Assembly (NCBI GenBank): GCA_964632495.1
Contig: CAZWDS010000002.1
Coordinates: forward strand, 62,001-126,000
Direction: 5' to 3'
Origin: CALKXV01 sp964632495
GTDB lineage: Bacteria > Pseudomonadota > Alphaproteobacteria > Rhodobacterales > Rhodobacteraceae
DNA length: 64,000 nucleotides
Below the pieces are notes generated by a model. The model was not told the DNA's origin. It made no database searches and worked only from the letters and a program-made list of their open reading frames with translations. Each line of letters opens with the position of its first letter. Positions within the stretch are counted from its first letter, which is position 1. This document shows positions 1 through 9,034 of the stretch, one piece after another. The position numbers were made by a program, and so were the translations under genes.

Positions 1-785
1 AACACCGCGCCTGACGTGTCGCTGACCACCGAAACAGGCAATTCGACACCATAGATCGCGATGTCATCATTGGCGGTATCGCGCGGTGCGCCAGCCATCA
101 AATCCAGAACGGTCGTGCCGTGTCCGGACCGGAGCGACCAAAGATCGGTTTCGCCTGCGGGTGGTCCGGTGAATTCGGCGTAGACAGCCGCTTCGTCCAG
201 ACCGCCGTTCGTCCAGTGTTTGGCAATCAGCGCGTCGATATCGGCACGCAGCAACAGCGTTCCTGCCCGTAAAATGGAGCTGTAAGGGCCAGGTTTTTTG
301 AGCGCACGGCCCTGAACCCAGAGCATTTCAAAGCGCGTGGTATCCGGGCCGCCCGCGATCGTTTTGCGAAACCGCGTGTTGACGAAAGCGATCGAGGTGT
401 CGATGCACCCCATAGCCAGTTTTGCGGTTCCGGGCGAAACGGCGGCGCTTAGCGCAGTTTTCTGTGCGCTCCGCCCTGAGGTCGTTTCGTCAAATGCGCC
501 GTCCGGAAAGATTGGCCCGACAGCTTGTGTGACGTGGCCCGCGGGCAAAGCGCCGGGGATCAGGGATGCGGTGTCGCCAAGATCATGCAGGAAGGTGCCC
601 AGAGCATCGGCGGGCGGCGTGCCCCCGCCAATCGCGTCCATGGCCGTAGACAGCAGCGTTTCACCTGCCGCCAGCTCAAACAGCGAATAGTGCTGTGAAA
701 CGGCCGGATCACGTTGCATGTCAACGAAAGGCGCGCCCAGCATAGCTGGGCCAAACGCTTCGGGAGCGGTCCATGTGGCGGGCAT
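1..785 (-). CDS. S8-family (subtilisin-like) serine peptidase, 3' end outside the window
   Basis: Reading leftwards from an ATG at 785, the frame stays open for 261 codons to the window edge. Two S8 landmarks are visible: an Asp in the hydrophobic context GCIDTSIAFVN (D129) and the His motif SGHGTTVLDLMAG (H222), which matches the family HGTxVxGxxAG. The Ser motif would lie beyond position 1. No signal peptide is seen, and residues 1-120 are not a recognisable propeptide. The start lies one base after the PAP2 stop, so the two genes are almost certainly co-transcribed. Asp and His are about 93 residues apart, longer than in classical subtilisins. Family is fairly sure; substrate unknown. Confidence 0.75.
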   Translation of the reverse strand, partial: MPATWTAPEAFGPAMLGAPFVDMQRDPAVSQHYSLFELAAGETLLSTAMDAIGGGTPPADALGTFLHDLGDTASLIPGALPAGHVTQAVGPIFPDGAFDETTSGRSAQKTALSAAVSPGTAKLAMGCIDTSIAFVNTRFRKTIAGGPDTTRFEMLWVQGRALKKPGPYSSILRAGTLLLRADIDALIAKHWTNGGLDEAAVYAEFTGPPAGETDLWSLRSGHGTTVLDLMAGAPRDTANDDIAIYGVELPVSVVSDTSGAV

Positions 786-786
786 G

Positions 787-2046
787 TTATTCCCACTCCT
801 CCAGCGCTTTCCTGTGCGCAAATTTCAGCTCGGATGGCGTTGAGCCGGGCAGGACGTCCATCGAGGTGGTGCCATCAAGCCAGCCGGGCAGATCGTCCGC
901 GATCACCGCCTCACGCGCTTCGGCAAACTTGCCAAGCGTGAAGTCGACGGTGTTCATTTTGTCGGGCGTCACCGTGAAATGATGTGCTGTGATGCCACCG
1001 CCGTTGGCGACCGTGTTTTCGCCCGCAAGACGGCGCCAGAAAATCTGACCGACCGTGATGCCCAAAAGGAAACCAGCCATGCTTTCGAACGGGAAATGCA
1101 CACCCGCCACATGACGGTTCAGCGCGACCCGTGCGGCCGTACGCATCAGATAATTGTCGGTGTGGATCGTTTCGTGATCGGTTTTGCCGGACAACCGCGA
1201 CAGAACGTAAGCCATCGCCGAAACTTCGACCGAATGGCCAGACGGCAGCGAAGAATGCTGCGGTGTCTGGATCATCGGCGCCGTTTCAGGGCATACCTGC
1301 ACCGGACGCGGCGTTGTCATTTCATGTTTCACCTGACTGTGGATGACCGTGCAGGCATCTTTGACCGACCGCAGGACCTCCAGTGTCCAGCCGTGGCTTA
1401 CATCGTGCATCCGCACTGTGCCGCCCAAGAACGACAAAACATCATCTTGTTGAAGCACGATTTCGGTGACGCGCTCGGCGCGCAAGTCGGCGGCGGCCAA
1501 GACGAAGGGCACTTGATCGTGCAGGATCTTGTGCGACGTTGGACGTTGCAACGTGAAGATCGTGCTAGAATTGAATTTAACCTCAACTTCGGTTGGCGAT
1601 TTGGTGATCTTGAGGCCAGCGCGAAGTTTCTCGACAAGCAAAATGCGCGTGTAACGCGGGTTGGTGTTGTCGATCCGCTTGACCGGGCCGGGGCCCAAAT
1701 CAGGCGACAAAAGGGTCACCGTCGCGGGATCGATAATGCCTTCGTTGGCAAGCGTCAAAGTGCCGGACAAACCCGGCGAACTTGGGCTTCCGGGCGTAGA
1801 GGTGCCGATACCTCCAATTCCGCCGATACCTCCTATTCCGCCTATGCCTCCAATCCCACCTATTCCGCCGATGCCGCCTATTCCGCCGATGCCGCCTATT
1901 CCGCCNNNNNNNNNNNNNNNNNNNNNNNNNNNNNNNNNNNNNNNNNNNNNNNNNNNNNNNNNNNNNNNNNNNNNNNNNNNNNNNNNNNNNNNNNNNNNNN
2001 NNNNNCCGCCTATTCCGCCGATGCCTCCGATTCCGGAAATTGACAC
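787..2046 (-). CDS. PAP2 / vanadium-haloperoxidase superfamily protein with N-terminal Gly-Gly-Ile repeat
   Basis: The C-terminal half carries the PAP2-superfamily signature in order: a Lys-Arg-Pro block (KHEMTTPRP), PSGHS, and R-x5-H in NRHVAGVHFPFES. The usual final Asp is Glu here. This fold makes lipid phosphatases or vanadium haloperoxidases; which one is not decidable from sequence. The start is set at a GTG because a perfect AAGGAGG lies 6 nt upstream (2053-2059). The protein then opens MSISGIGGIGG and runs straight into a GGI repeat. A longer frame to 2118 lacks such a signal. A 100-N gap inside the repeat makes the true length unknown. It is the first gene before the S8 peptidase and is divergent from the SARP-like regulator. 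Confidence 0.8.
   Translation of the reverse strand: MSISGIGGIGGIGXXXXXXXXXXXXXXXXXXXXXXXXXXXXXXXXXXGGIGGIGGIGGIGGIGGIGGIGGIGGIGGIGGIGTSTPGSPSSPGLSGTLTLANEGIIDPATVTLLSPDLGPGPVKRIDNTNPRYTRILLVEKLRAGLKITKSPTEVEVKFNSSTIFTLQRPTSHKILHDQVPFVLAAADLRAERVTEIVLQQDDVLSFLGGTVRMHDVSHGWTLEVLRSVKDACTVIHSQVKHEMTTPRPVQVCPETAPMIQTPQHSSLPSGHSVEVSAMAYVLSRLSGKTDHETIHTDNYLMRTAARVALNRHVAGVHFPFESMAGFLLGITVGQIFWRRLAGENTVANGGGITAHHFTVTPDKMNTVDFTLGKFAEAREAVIADDLPGWLDGTTSMDVLPGSTPSELKFAHRKALEEWE
1806..2038 (-). repeat. 9-bp tandem repeat encoding (Gly-Gly-Ile)n, interrupted by a 100-N gap (1906-2005)
   Basis: On the minus strand the unit is GGN GGN ATH, with synonymous drift in third positions. About eleven GGI units are visible downstream of the gap and a few upstream. 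The run of exactly 100 N is a standard scaffold-gap placeholder, and the flanks share repeat sequence, so the repeat was probably unresolved by short reads. Because the unit is 9 bp, copy-number change would lengthen or shorten the protein without a frameshift. Confidence 0.85.
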
Positions 2047-2052
2047 TGTACC

Positions 2053-2059
2053 CCTCCTT
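2053..2059 (-). promoter_or_regulatory. Strong Shine-Dalgarno deciding the PAP2 start
   Basis: AAGGAGG on the minus strand, 6 nt before the GTG at 2046-2044. It selects the GTG over the upstream in-frame start at 2118. Confidence 0.75.
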
Positions 2060-2204
2060 AAAAATTGTTTTGTAACGAACCTTAGGCTCAAGCTTACCCT
2101 TGGTAAAAGACTTGTCACTATGCCTTCACGATTTTTTCACACATGTATAGATTCTGAAGATTTTCCGCTCTAGACTGCGTCTCGGGGTACCAATGGACGA
2201 TTAA

Positions 2205-3788
2205 ATGCTGCTGATCTCACTGTCGGGGCCTTTGCGAGTGACGGACGCCGAAGGGCGAGACGTTACTCCAAAGAGCGCGAAGGCGAGGGGCCTTCTGGCG
2301 ATTTTGGCGCTGTCTAAAGATATGCGCAGGTCGCGGATGTGGCTGCGCGGCAAACTCTGGAGTACAAGCGGGCAGGCTCAAGGCTCGGATTCGCTGCGCC
2401 AGTGTCTGACCGAAATTCGCAAATCCTTTGGTCCACATGCGCCGGCTCTGATCGCGGATCGGCGCAGTGTGGCCTTAGCAAGCCCCTTGGTTGAAATAGC
2501 AACATCCTCCAACGGCACTGCAGATCCCGCCGAATTGTGCAGCGATCTTGAGCTGATGGACCCCGAATTTCAGAATTGGTTGGCCTCGGCGCGCACGTCC
2601 GCGATGCAAGCGTCTCTTAATGCGCCAACCGTGTTGGGCGACGGCCCCAAAACATTGCCCGCTGTTGTGGTGTTTTCGATGCCGCATGCCGTGGCGCCCG
2701 AAGCGCAATGGGTCTTCCAATCGTTGCGCGAAAGCATTGCCTTGATGTTGCACGAGGGCGGCGAAATTGACGTTGTTACGGAAAACGAGCCCGTCGAGAC
2801 GCGACATGGGTCTATGCGGAACTACTTTTTCCTTGTGATCGATGTGAATGCTGTTGGTGGGCAGGCGGTTGTTTCGACACGGATCGAGCGCGGCAGTGAA
2901 GGCAAAACACTTTGGAATTCGGGACAGGTGTGGCTGCAAAACGATGGCAGCGATCAGTCGATCTGGGAACTTCACAAGCTGTCTTACACCACGCACGAAC
3001 AAACAGCCCGCGCCGTTGCCGAAGCGCACGGCGAAAGGCCGGATACAAATAATGCCTATGCTTTGGCGATGCGGGGTCGCAATCGACTGTTTGAATTCAG
3101 CCGAGATTCTTTAACTGATGCCGATCGGTTTTTTGCGGCGGCTTACCAGATAGAGCCGCGCGGCGCGTTTTTGGCCTGGCGTCATTTCGTGCGCAATACA
3201 GCCGATTTCGAATACCTGACCGATGATTTTCTGGAGCCGGTCAATCGTGTCGACTTAATCGAACAAGCGGTCATGGACAGTTCGAATAATTCGTTCGTTC
3301 TGTCCGTTGCGTCGCAAGATGCTTTCGTTCGAAAAGGCGATCTGGATTTGGCGCAAACATTGGTCAGCGATGCGATTGAACGTAATCCGGTTAACCCTTT
3401 GGGGCTTGGCTTTCAATCGAATATCCTTGTTCTTAAAGGCGAATACGACAAGTCCGTACAAGTGGCCGAGCGCGCGCAATCCTTGGTCAAAAACGAGCCG
3501 TACCGAGGATTTTGGTCGCTGTTTCAATGTTTGCCCTATATGGCCAAAGGCGATTACGAAACCGCCGCCTTCCACGCCAATTTATCCCACTATCTGATGC
3601 CGCGTATGGTGGCGTCTCAACGGTATTTATATGCGCTGAACGAGGCCATGGGGCGTGAAAGTCAGGCGCTGACTGTATTCCGCAAAATTCGCAAACGTGA
3701 ACCTGATTTTTCGAAACAACATCTTTTCCGCAGTGATTATCCCGTCGGTACAATGCGTCGCACTGGAATTATGGATCTTCTGACATAA
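2205..3788 (+). CDS. SARP/CadC-like transcriptional regulator with TPR-type C-terminal region
   Basis: A 527-aa protein. Residues 1-95 form a winged-helix domain of the OmpR/SARP kind (starts LLISLSGPLRV, contains RMWLRGKLWS and SLRQCLTEIRKSFG). A middle region of about residues 140-250 resembles the periplasmic-type sensor seen in adenylate-cyclase/TPR regulators. The C-terminal part (about 280-500) is helical, with TPR-like A-x-x-x-A spacing. No membrane segment is visible. ATG start, divergent from the PAP2-peptidase operon across about 158 bp, so control of that operon is a reasonable inference. Signal unknown. Confidence 0.7.
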   Translation: MLLISLSGPLRVTDAEGRDVTPKSAKARGLLAILALSKDMRRSRMWLRGKLWSTSGQAQGSDSLRQCLTEIRKSFGPHAPALIADRRSVALASPLVEIATSSNGTADPAELCSDLELMDPEFQNWLASARTSAMQASLNAPTVLGDGPKTLPAVVVFSMPHAVAPEAQWVFQSLRESIALMLHEGGEIDVVTENEPVETRHGSMRNYFFLVIDVNAVGGQAVVSTRIERGSEGKTLWNSGQVWLQNDGSDQSIWELHKLSYTTHEQTARAVAEAHGERPDTNNAYALAMRGRNRLFEFSRDSLTDADRFFAAAYQIEPRGAFLAWRHFVRNTADFEYLTDDFLEPVNRVDLIEQAVMDSSNNSFVLSVASQDAFVRKGDLDLAQTLVSDAIERNPVNPLGLGFQSNILVLKGEYDKSVQVAERAQSLVKNEPYRGFWSLFQCLPYMAKGDYETAAFHANLSHYLMPRMVASQRYLYALNEAMGRESQALTVFRKIRKREPDFSKQHLFRSDYPVGTMRRTGIMDLLT

Positions 3789-3861
3789 CTCATTCGTTGT
3801 TTGACGCGAGCCAATACATGCCCTTAAGGTTGAGTCGAGTGAGCACGCGAGGCCACCACTC

Positions 3862-5355
3862 GTGACAACATATTTGATTATTCTTCCGCATCAGCTTTTT
3901 GCGGAACATCCCGGTTTAGACGAAAAACCTGATGTCGTAGTGCTGTTTGAGGATCCTCTTTTCTTTGGGGATCCCGTCTATCCCGCGCATTTTCACAAAC
4001 AAAAACTATGGATTCACACGGCTAGTATGGAAGCCTATCGGCAGCGTTTGGAAGCTGAGGGTTTTCCTGTCACCAAGGTTCCATACGCACCCGACGCCTA
4101 TGCGATTGATAAAGCAATGGCCGATCTTGCCGCTTCGGGTGCTCGCCAAGTGGCCGCCGCGGATCCTTGTGATTTTATTGCGCTTAAGCGCCTTCGTCGC
4201 GCTGCCGCTGCTGCGGATCTTCAATTGAGGCTGTATCTGTCGCCCGGGTTTATCAATTCGGGGGCGGACAACCAAAGGTGGAAGAAAGATCGCTCGCGTT
4301 GGTTCATGGCCGAGTATTACAAATACCAACGCCGCCGCCTGAATCTGCTGATGGATGGCGAGAATCCGGCAGGAGGTCGGTGGAGCTTTGACGAGGCCAA
4401 CCGCAAGAAAGTACCCAAGGCCGAGCTACAGAGATTGCCTGCCCCGCCCAGCAAGGTGCAGTCCGACATTGATGTTTGGGCGCGCGAAAGGGTTTTGTCA
4501 GACTTCCCGAACGCACCCGGTTCGCTGGAAACTCTGTATCTTCCGACAACCCATGAAGAAGCCGCACTTTGGCTGGACAATTTTCTTGTGAACCGTCTGG
4601 AACACTTCGGAGACTATGAAGATGCTATTGTCGAAGGTGAAAGCTGGTTGTGGCATTCGGTCCTGACCCCAGCTTTGAATTCCGGGCTGCTGACGCCTCA
4701 ACAAGTTCTCTCAAGCGTGATCGAATACGCCGAAGCCAAGGATGTCCCCCTGAATTCTTTGGAGGGGTTTGTCCGGCAAGTCGTTGGATGGCGCGAATTT
4801 ATGCGGGCGACATACGATGATCTTGGGGTGGAAATGCGCACTTCTAATCATTGGAACCACGCACGCCCTATGCCGAAGTCTTTTTACGATGGGACCACCG
4901 GGATCGGCCCGATTGATGATGTGATCGGCCGGGTGTTGACGACGGGCTATTGTCACCACATCGAACGATTGATGGTGCTGGGCGGGTTCATGTTTCTATG
5001 TGAGATCAAGCCAACGGATGTCTACACTTGGTTCATGGAGATGTTCGTGGATTCTTATGACTGGGTCATGGTCCCCAACGTCTATGCCATGAGCCAGCAC
5101 GCCGACGGTGGATTGATCACCACGAAACCCTACTTTTCAGGCTCGAACTACATCCGGAAGATGAGCCATTGGAAGCTCGGAGAATGGTCAGACGTTTGGG
5201 ACGGATTGTATTGGCGGTTTATCTGGAAGCATCGCGAAACACTGGCCAGCAATCCCCGTTGGGCGATGATGTGCCGGTCGGTCGAAAAGATGGACCCGGG
5301 CAAACGTGAAACGCATCTGGCCAACGCAGACCGGTTTTTGTCTCAACTACGGTGA
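3862..5355 (+). CDS. Cryptochrome/photolyase-family protein of the PhrB/CryB group, lacking the Fe-S cysteines
   Basis: A 497-aa flavoprotein-family member that begins at GTG (MTTYLIILPHQLF). The length and the core GYCHHIERLMVLG match bacterial (6-4) photolyases and cryptochromes of the PhrB/CryB group, which bind FAD and repair UV photoproducts or sense blue light. The paired His falls at 365-366, as in Agrobacterium PhrB. The four PhrB cluster ligands (Cys350, 438, 441, 454) are absent: position 350 is Pro, and there is no Cys between 380 and 471. The only cysteines are 103, 364, 380 and 471. The 4Fe-4S cluster is therefore very probably missing. Single gene, convergent with tRNA-Thr. Confidence 0.85.
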   Translation: MTTYLIILPHQLFAEHPGLDEKPDVVVLFEDPLFFGDPVYPAHFHKQKLWIHTASMEAYRQRLEAEGFPVTKVPYAPDAYAIDKAMADLAASGARQVAAADPCDFIALKRLRRAAAAADLQLRLYLSPGFINSGADNQRWKKDRSRWFMAEYYKYQRRRLNLLMDGENPAGGRWSFDEANRKKVPKAELQRLPAPPSKVQSDIDVWARERVLSDFPNAPGSLETLYLPTTHEEAALWLDNFLVNRLEHFGDYEDAIVEGESWLWHSVLTPALNSGLLTPQQVLSSVIEYAEAKDVPLNSLEGFVRQVVGWREFMRATYDDLGVEMRTSNHWNHARPMPKSFYDGTTGIGPIDDVIGRVLTTGYCHHIERLMVLGGFMFLCEIKPTDVYTWFMEMFVDSYDWVMVPNVYAMSQHADGGLITTKPYFSGSNYIRKMSHWKLGEWSDVWDGLYWRFIWKHRETLASNPRWAMMCRSVEKMDPGKRETHLANADRFLSQLR

Positions 5356-5365
5356 TGTCTGAAGA

Positions 5366-5440
<75 letters not shown>

Positions 5441-5533
5441 ATCGTTTCGGATGTTCGCGCGGGATAAAGCCAATCGTGCCCCCGTGCAAGCCCCGTCTGG
5501 ACGGTTTTTCGCCCATAGGGTAAGCACTGGCCC

Positions 5534-5686
5534 ATGAGCGATAAACAGGACCGTTCCAAAGATAAGACGCCGAATGCCCGCGAAGATCGTCTGAAGGCGG
5601 CTTTGAAGGCGAACATGCAAAAACGCAAGGCGCAGGCGCGGGCGCGGTCCGGCAAAGACGCTGACAAAAATAACGAGGCAGGCTGA
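5534..5686 (+). CDS. Small, highly charged protein upstream of murA (50 aa)
   Basis: The ATG frame begins MSDKQDRSKDKTPNARED and ends GKDADKNNEAG. It is rich in Lys, Arg, Asp and Ala, with a likely helix in the middle (RLKAALKANMQKRKAQAR). There are no cysteines and no membrane segment. The stop is 3 nt before the murA ATG, so it is translationally linked to murA. The position and composition fit a conserved hypothetical protein commonly found before murA in Rhodobacterales (from memory). Function unknown. Confidence 0.7.
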   Translation: MSDKQDRSKDKTPNAREDRLKAALKANMQKRKAQARARSGKDADKNNEAG

Positions 5687-5689
5687 GCG

Positions 5690-6955
5690 ATGGATTCAAT
5701 TGTTGTGACGGGCGGGGCAGAGATTCACGGGGATATTCCTATTGCGGGGGCCAAGAATGCCTGTCTGGCCCTGATGCCAGCGACCTTGTTGACCGAGGAA
5801 CCTTTGACGCTGATGAACGCGCCGCGCTTGTCGGATATCAAGACGATGAGCGTGTTGCTGCAATCCCTGGGCTCAGAAGTGCAGACGTTGCAGGACGACA
5901 AGGTGATTGCGATGTCGTCGCTTGGGCCTGTGAACACGACGGCAGACTACGACATTGTGCGAAAAATGCGCGCGTCGAACCTTGTGCTTGGGCCGTTGTT
6001 GGCGCGGGAAGGCCATGCGATTGTGTCTTTGCCGGGCGGCTGTGCGATCGGGGCGCGGCCGATGGATATTCATGTTACAGCGCTTGAGGCCATGGGCGCC
6101 GAGATCGAGCTGAAAGACGGGTATCTCCACGCCAAGACCCAAGGCGGGCTGAAAGGCGCGAAAGTGCCGTTGCGGTTTGCCTCGGTCGGGGCGACGGAAA
6201 ACGTGCTGATGGCTGCGACTTTGGCGAAGGGCACCACGGTCATTGAAAACGCGGCACGCGAACCCGAGATCGTCGATCTGGCCGATTGTCTGATGAAGAT
6301 GGGTGCTCAGATCGAGGGCGCTGGTACCGGTACCATCACGATCCAAGGCGTTGATCGTCTTGGGGGGGCGACCCATCCCGTGGTAACGGATCGCATTGAA
6401 TTGGGCACTTACATGCTGGCCCCTGCGATTTGCGGCGGCGAGGTTGAGTGTTTGGGCGGGCGTTTGGACCTGGTCACGGCGTTCGCGGAAAAACTGGATG
6501 CGGCGGGGGTTTCTATTGAAGAAACACCGCGCGGTTTGAAAGTGGCACGCAAGAACGGGCGTATCCGGTCGGTTGATGTGAAGACGGAACCGTTTCCCGG
6601 ATTTCCGACCGATTTGCAGGCTCAGATGATGGCGTTGATGTGTACGTCTGTGGGTGTAAGTCATTTGGAAGAGACAATTTTCGAGAATCGCTTCATGCAT
6701 GCACCCGAGCTGGTGCGCATGGGCGCGGATATTGAAGTTCAAGGCGGGACAGCCAAAGTGACTGGGGTTCAGCGTTTGAAAGGCGCGCCCGTCATGGCAA
6801 CGGATTTGCGAGCTTCGGTGTCTTTGATTTTGGCCGGGTTGGCCGCCGAAGGCGAAACGATGGTCAGCCGGGTGTACCACTTGGATCGCGGCTATGAGCA
6901 CGTCGAACAAAAGCTGGGCGCAGTTGGCGCAAGGATTGAGCGGGTGGAAAGCTGA
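5690..6955 (+). CDS. murA: UDP-N-acetylglucosamine 1-carboxyvinyltransferase
   Basis: The first committed cytoplasmic step of peptidoglycan synthesis: transfer of enolpyruvate from PEP to UDP-GlcNAc. The 421-aa length is standard for the EPSP-synthase fold. Lys22 (GAKNA) and the fosfomycin-target Cys118 (LPGGCAIGARPMD) are both present, so the enzyme should be fosfomycin-sensitive at the target. Downstream glycine-rich elements (GATENVLMAATLAKG, GFPTDLQAQ) agree. The stop overlaps the next ATG (TGATG), which indicates coupled translation with the DUF2948 gene. Confidence 0.97.
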   Translation: MDSIVVTGGAEIHGDIPIAGAKNACLALMPATLLTEEPLTLMNAPRLSDIKTMSVLLQSLGSEVQTLQDDKVIAMSSLGPVNTTADYDIVRKMRASNLVLGPLLAREGHAIVSLPGGCAIGARPMDIHVTALEAMGAEIELKDGYLHAKTQGGLKGAKVPLRFASVGATENVLMAATLAKGTTVIENAAREPEIVDLADCLMKMGAQIEGAGTGTITIQGVDRLGGATHPVVTDRIELGTYMLAPAICGGEVECLGGRLDLVTAFAEKLDAAGVSIEETPRGLKVARKNGRIRSVDVKTEPFPGFPTDLQAQMMALMCTSVGVSHLEETIFENRFMHAPELVRMGADIEVQGGTAKVTGVQRLKGAPVMATDLRASVSLILAGLAAEGETMVSRVYHLDRGYEHVEQKLGAVGARIERVES

Positions 6956-7434
6956 TGAGCGAAGATGCTCGGTTTGAAGATGGGGTTGAACGATCCTTGA
7001 GGCTGCGGGCTGAGGATGGCGAAGACCTTGGGGTGATCGCGGCTTTGGTTCAAGACGCTGTCATGCCGGGTACCGAAATGTCTTGGTCTAAAGGAAAGCG
7101 GCGCTTTGCTTGCCTTATCAACCGGTTCCGATGGGAAGATAAAGCTGCGAATTCGGGTGGCCGCCCGCCCGAACGGGTGCAGGCGGTGTTGCAGTTCGAC
7201 GATGTTTTGGCTGTGCAAAGTCAGGGCATGGACGCGGTCGCCATGAAGGACGCAGTGCTGTCGCTTTTGACCCTGACGTTTGAGGCCGGCGAAGATGGAG
7301 CCGGACGCATCCTTTTGACGTTTGCAGGCGATGGTGTGATGGGATTGGACGTGGAAGCGATCAACGCCACGCTTCAAGACGTCACGCGGCCTTACCTCGC
7401 ACCTTCGGGCAAGGCGCCGTCACATCCCGACTAA
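6955..7434 (+). CDS. DUF2948 family protein
   Basis: A 159-aa soluble protein, with no signal peptide or membrane segment. It recalls the DUF2948 family found next to murA/hisD in alphaproteobacteria, with a central SWSKGKRRFACLINRFRWED block. Its ATG overlaps the murA stop. No catalytic motif is evident and the function is unknown. Confidence 0.8.
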   Translation: MSEDARFEDGVERSLRLRAEDGEDLGVIAALVQDAVMPGTEMSWSKGKRRFACLINRFRWEDKAANSGGRPPERVQAVLQFDDVLAVQSQGMDAVAMKDAVLSLLTLTFEAGEDGAGRILLTFAGDGVMGLDVEAINATLQDVTRPYLAPSGKAPSHPD

Positions 7435-7566
7435 GGGTGTGCCGGGAACAGGTCTGCAGTTCTGCAGTGCGCGGTTTCGCCTTTCGATTGCGAACGATCT
7501 TCTGACACAGGCTTGAGCCCTTGGGGGAGGCCCGGTAAGACCGTTCGGCAAGGATAGGATCCCCGG

Positions 7567-8868
7567 ATGCCCCATTTTCTGAACACGCGTGATCATGACT
7601 TTGAAGATAAGTTTCGCGCGCTGACCAGCCTGAAGCGCGAGGATTCGCCGGATGTGAATGCCGCGGTGGCAGGGATCATTGCGGATGTGCGCGCGCGCGG
7701 CGATGTGGCCGTTGCGGAACTGACGTCCAAGTTTGACCAGTTCGAGATCACTCCGGACTCCTTCACCTTTACCGAAGCCGAAATTGCGGCTGCAGAGGCT
7801 CAAGTTTCAACAGAAGAACGCGAAGCGCTTGAATTAGCGGCCGATCGCATTCGCGCGTATCACCTGCGTCAACGCCCGGAAGATGCGGAATGGACCGATG
7901 ATACAGGCGCGACCCTGGGATGGCGCTGGACGCCGGTGTCATCTGCCGGATTGTACGTGCCGGGTGGATTGGCGAATTACCCGTCCTCGGTCTTGATGAA
8001 CGCCATTCCGGCGGCTGTCGCCGGGGTGGAACGTTTGGTGATGACAGTGCCGACGCCGCGCGGCGAGGTGAACCCCTTGGTGTTGGTCGCGGCCAAGCTG
8101 GCAGGGGTGAAGACCGTTTACCGATTGGGTGGCGCTCAGGCCGTTGCAGCTTTGGCCTATGGGACCGAGACGATTGCGCCGGTCGATAAAATCACCGGGC
8201 CCGGCAATGCCTATGTGGCAGCCGCGAAGCGGCAGGTGTTTGGGCAGGTCGGTATCGACATGATCGCGGGGCCTTCTGAAATTCTGGTGATTGCCGACAA
8301 GGGCAATGATCCGAACTTCATCGCTCTGGATTTGCTGAGCCAGGCCGAACATGACGAAAGCGCCCAAGCCATTTTGATCACCACGGATGCGACCTTGGCT
8401 GAACTGGTTGTCGAGGCGGTAGAGGCGCATTTGCAGGTGCTGGAGCGTCGCGAGATTGCCGAGGCGTCATGGCGCAAGAACGGGGCGGTCATATTGGTGC
8501 AGAACATGGGCGAAGCGGCGGCTTTGGCCGATGACATCGCGCCCGAGCATCTGGAAATTCTGGTGGATAATCCCGGGGCTTTGGCCAACAACATTGCCCA
8601 TGCGGGGGCGATTTTTCTGGGCGCATGGACGCCTGAGGCTATCGGCGATTACATCGGCGGACCGAACCATGTGTTGCCCACGGCGCGGTCGGCACGGTTT
8701 TCGTCTGGGCTTTCGGTATTGGACTTCATGAAGCGGACGACCATCGCGCAGATGACGCCTGCCGCCTTGCGCGCCATTGGCCCCGCAGCGGCGAAACTGG
8801 CAGAGACCGAGAAGCTGCAGGCGCATGGTTTGAGTGTTCTGGCGCGGTTGGATCAGTTGAATTCGTAA
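7567..8868 (+). CDS. hisD: Histidinol dehydrogenase
   Basis: Catalyses the last two NAD-dependent oxidations of histidine synthesis, L-histidinol to L-histidine. The 433-aa length is usual. The family signature ITGPGNAYVAAAKRQVFGQVGIDMIAGPSE is visible in pieces (ITGPGNAYVAAAKR, then DMIAGPSE). The zinc-binding and catalytic region SQAEHDESAQ and the C-terminal GPNHVLPT are also present. ATG start 132 bp after the DUF2948 gene. The his operon is otherwise not local, as is common in this order. Confidence 0.97.
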   Translation: MPHFLNTRDHDFEDKFRALTSLKREDSPDVNAAVAGIIADVRARGDVAVAELTSKFDQFEITPDSFTFTEAEIAAAEAQVSTEEREALELAADRIRAYHLRQRPEDAEWTDDTGATLGWRWTPVSSAGLYVPGGLANYPSSVLMNAIPAAVAGVERLVMTVPTPRGEVNPLVLVAAKLAGVKTVYRLGGAQAVAALAYGTETIAPVDKITGPGNAYVAAAKRQVFGQVGIDMIAGPSEILVIADKGNDPNFIALDLLSQAEHDESAQAILITTDATLAELVVEAVEAHLQVLERREIAEASWRKNGAVILVQNMGEAAALADDIAPEHLEILVDNPGALANNIAHAGAIFLGAWTPEAIGDYIGGPNHVLPTARSARFSSGLSVLDFMKRTTIAQMTPAALRAIGPAAAKLAETEKLQAHGLSVLARLDQLNS

Positions 8869-9034
8869 GGATGACCCCGGAGCGTGGTTTTGGGGGGTGC
8901 CGGTACGCTTTGCGTATTTTTAAAGAGATGAAGCCCGCGTTTTAATCAAATTGTGCCGGTGTGTCGGAGATAGGGTTTGCGTGCGCCGTGTCTTTTTCTA
9001 TTGAAAATCCGGCTCTATCGCTTAAGCCGATTTC

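Noticed and set aside
979..2173. Plus-strand open frames across the PAP2 gene, one reading Pro-Pro-Ile/Met repeats
   Set aside because: They are the complement of the GGI repeat and PAP2 coding strand. The PAP2 motifs and the Shine-Dalgarno fix the minus strand as coding.
5873..6910. 345-codon minus-strand open frame opposite murA
   Set aside because: Lies wholly within a certain gene; His/Arg-rich composition is typical of antisense frames in G+C-rich DNA.
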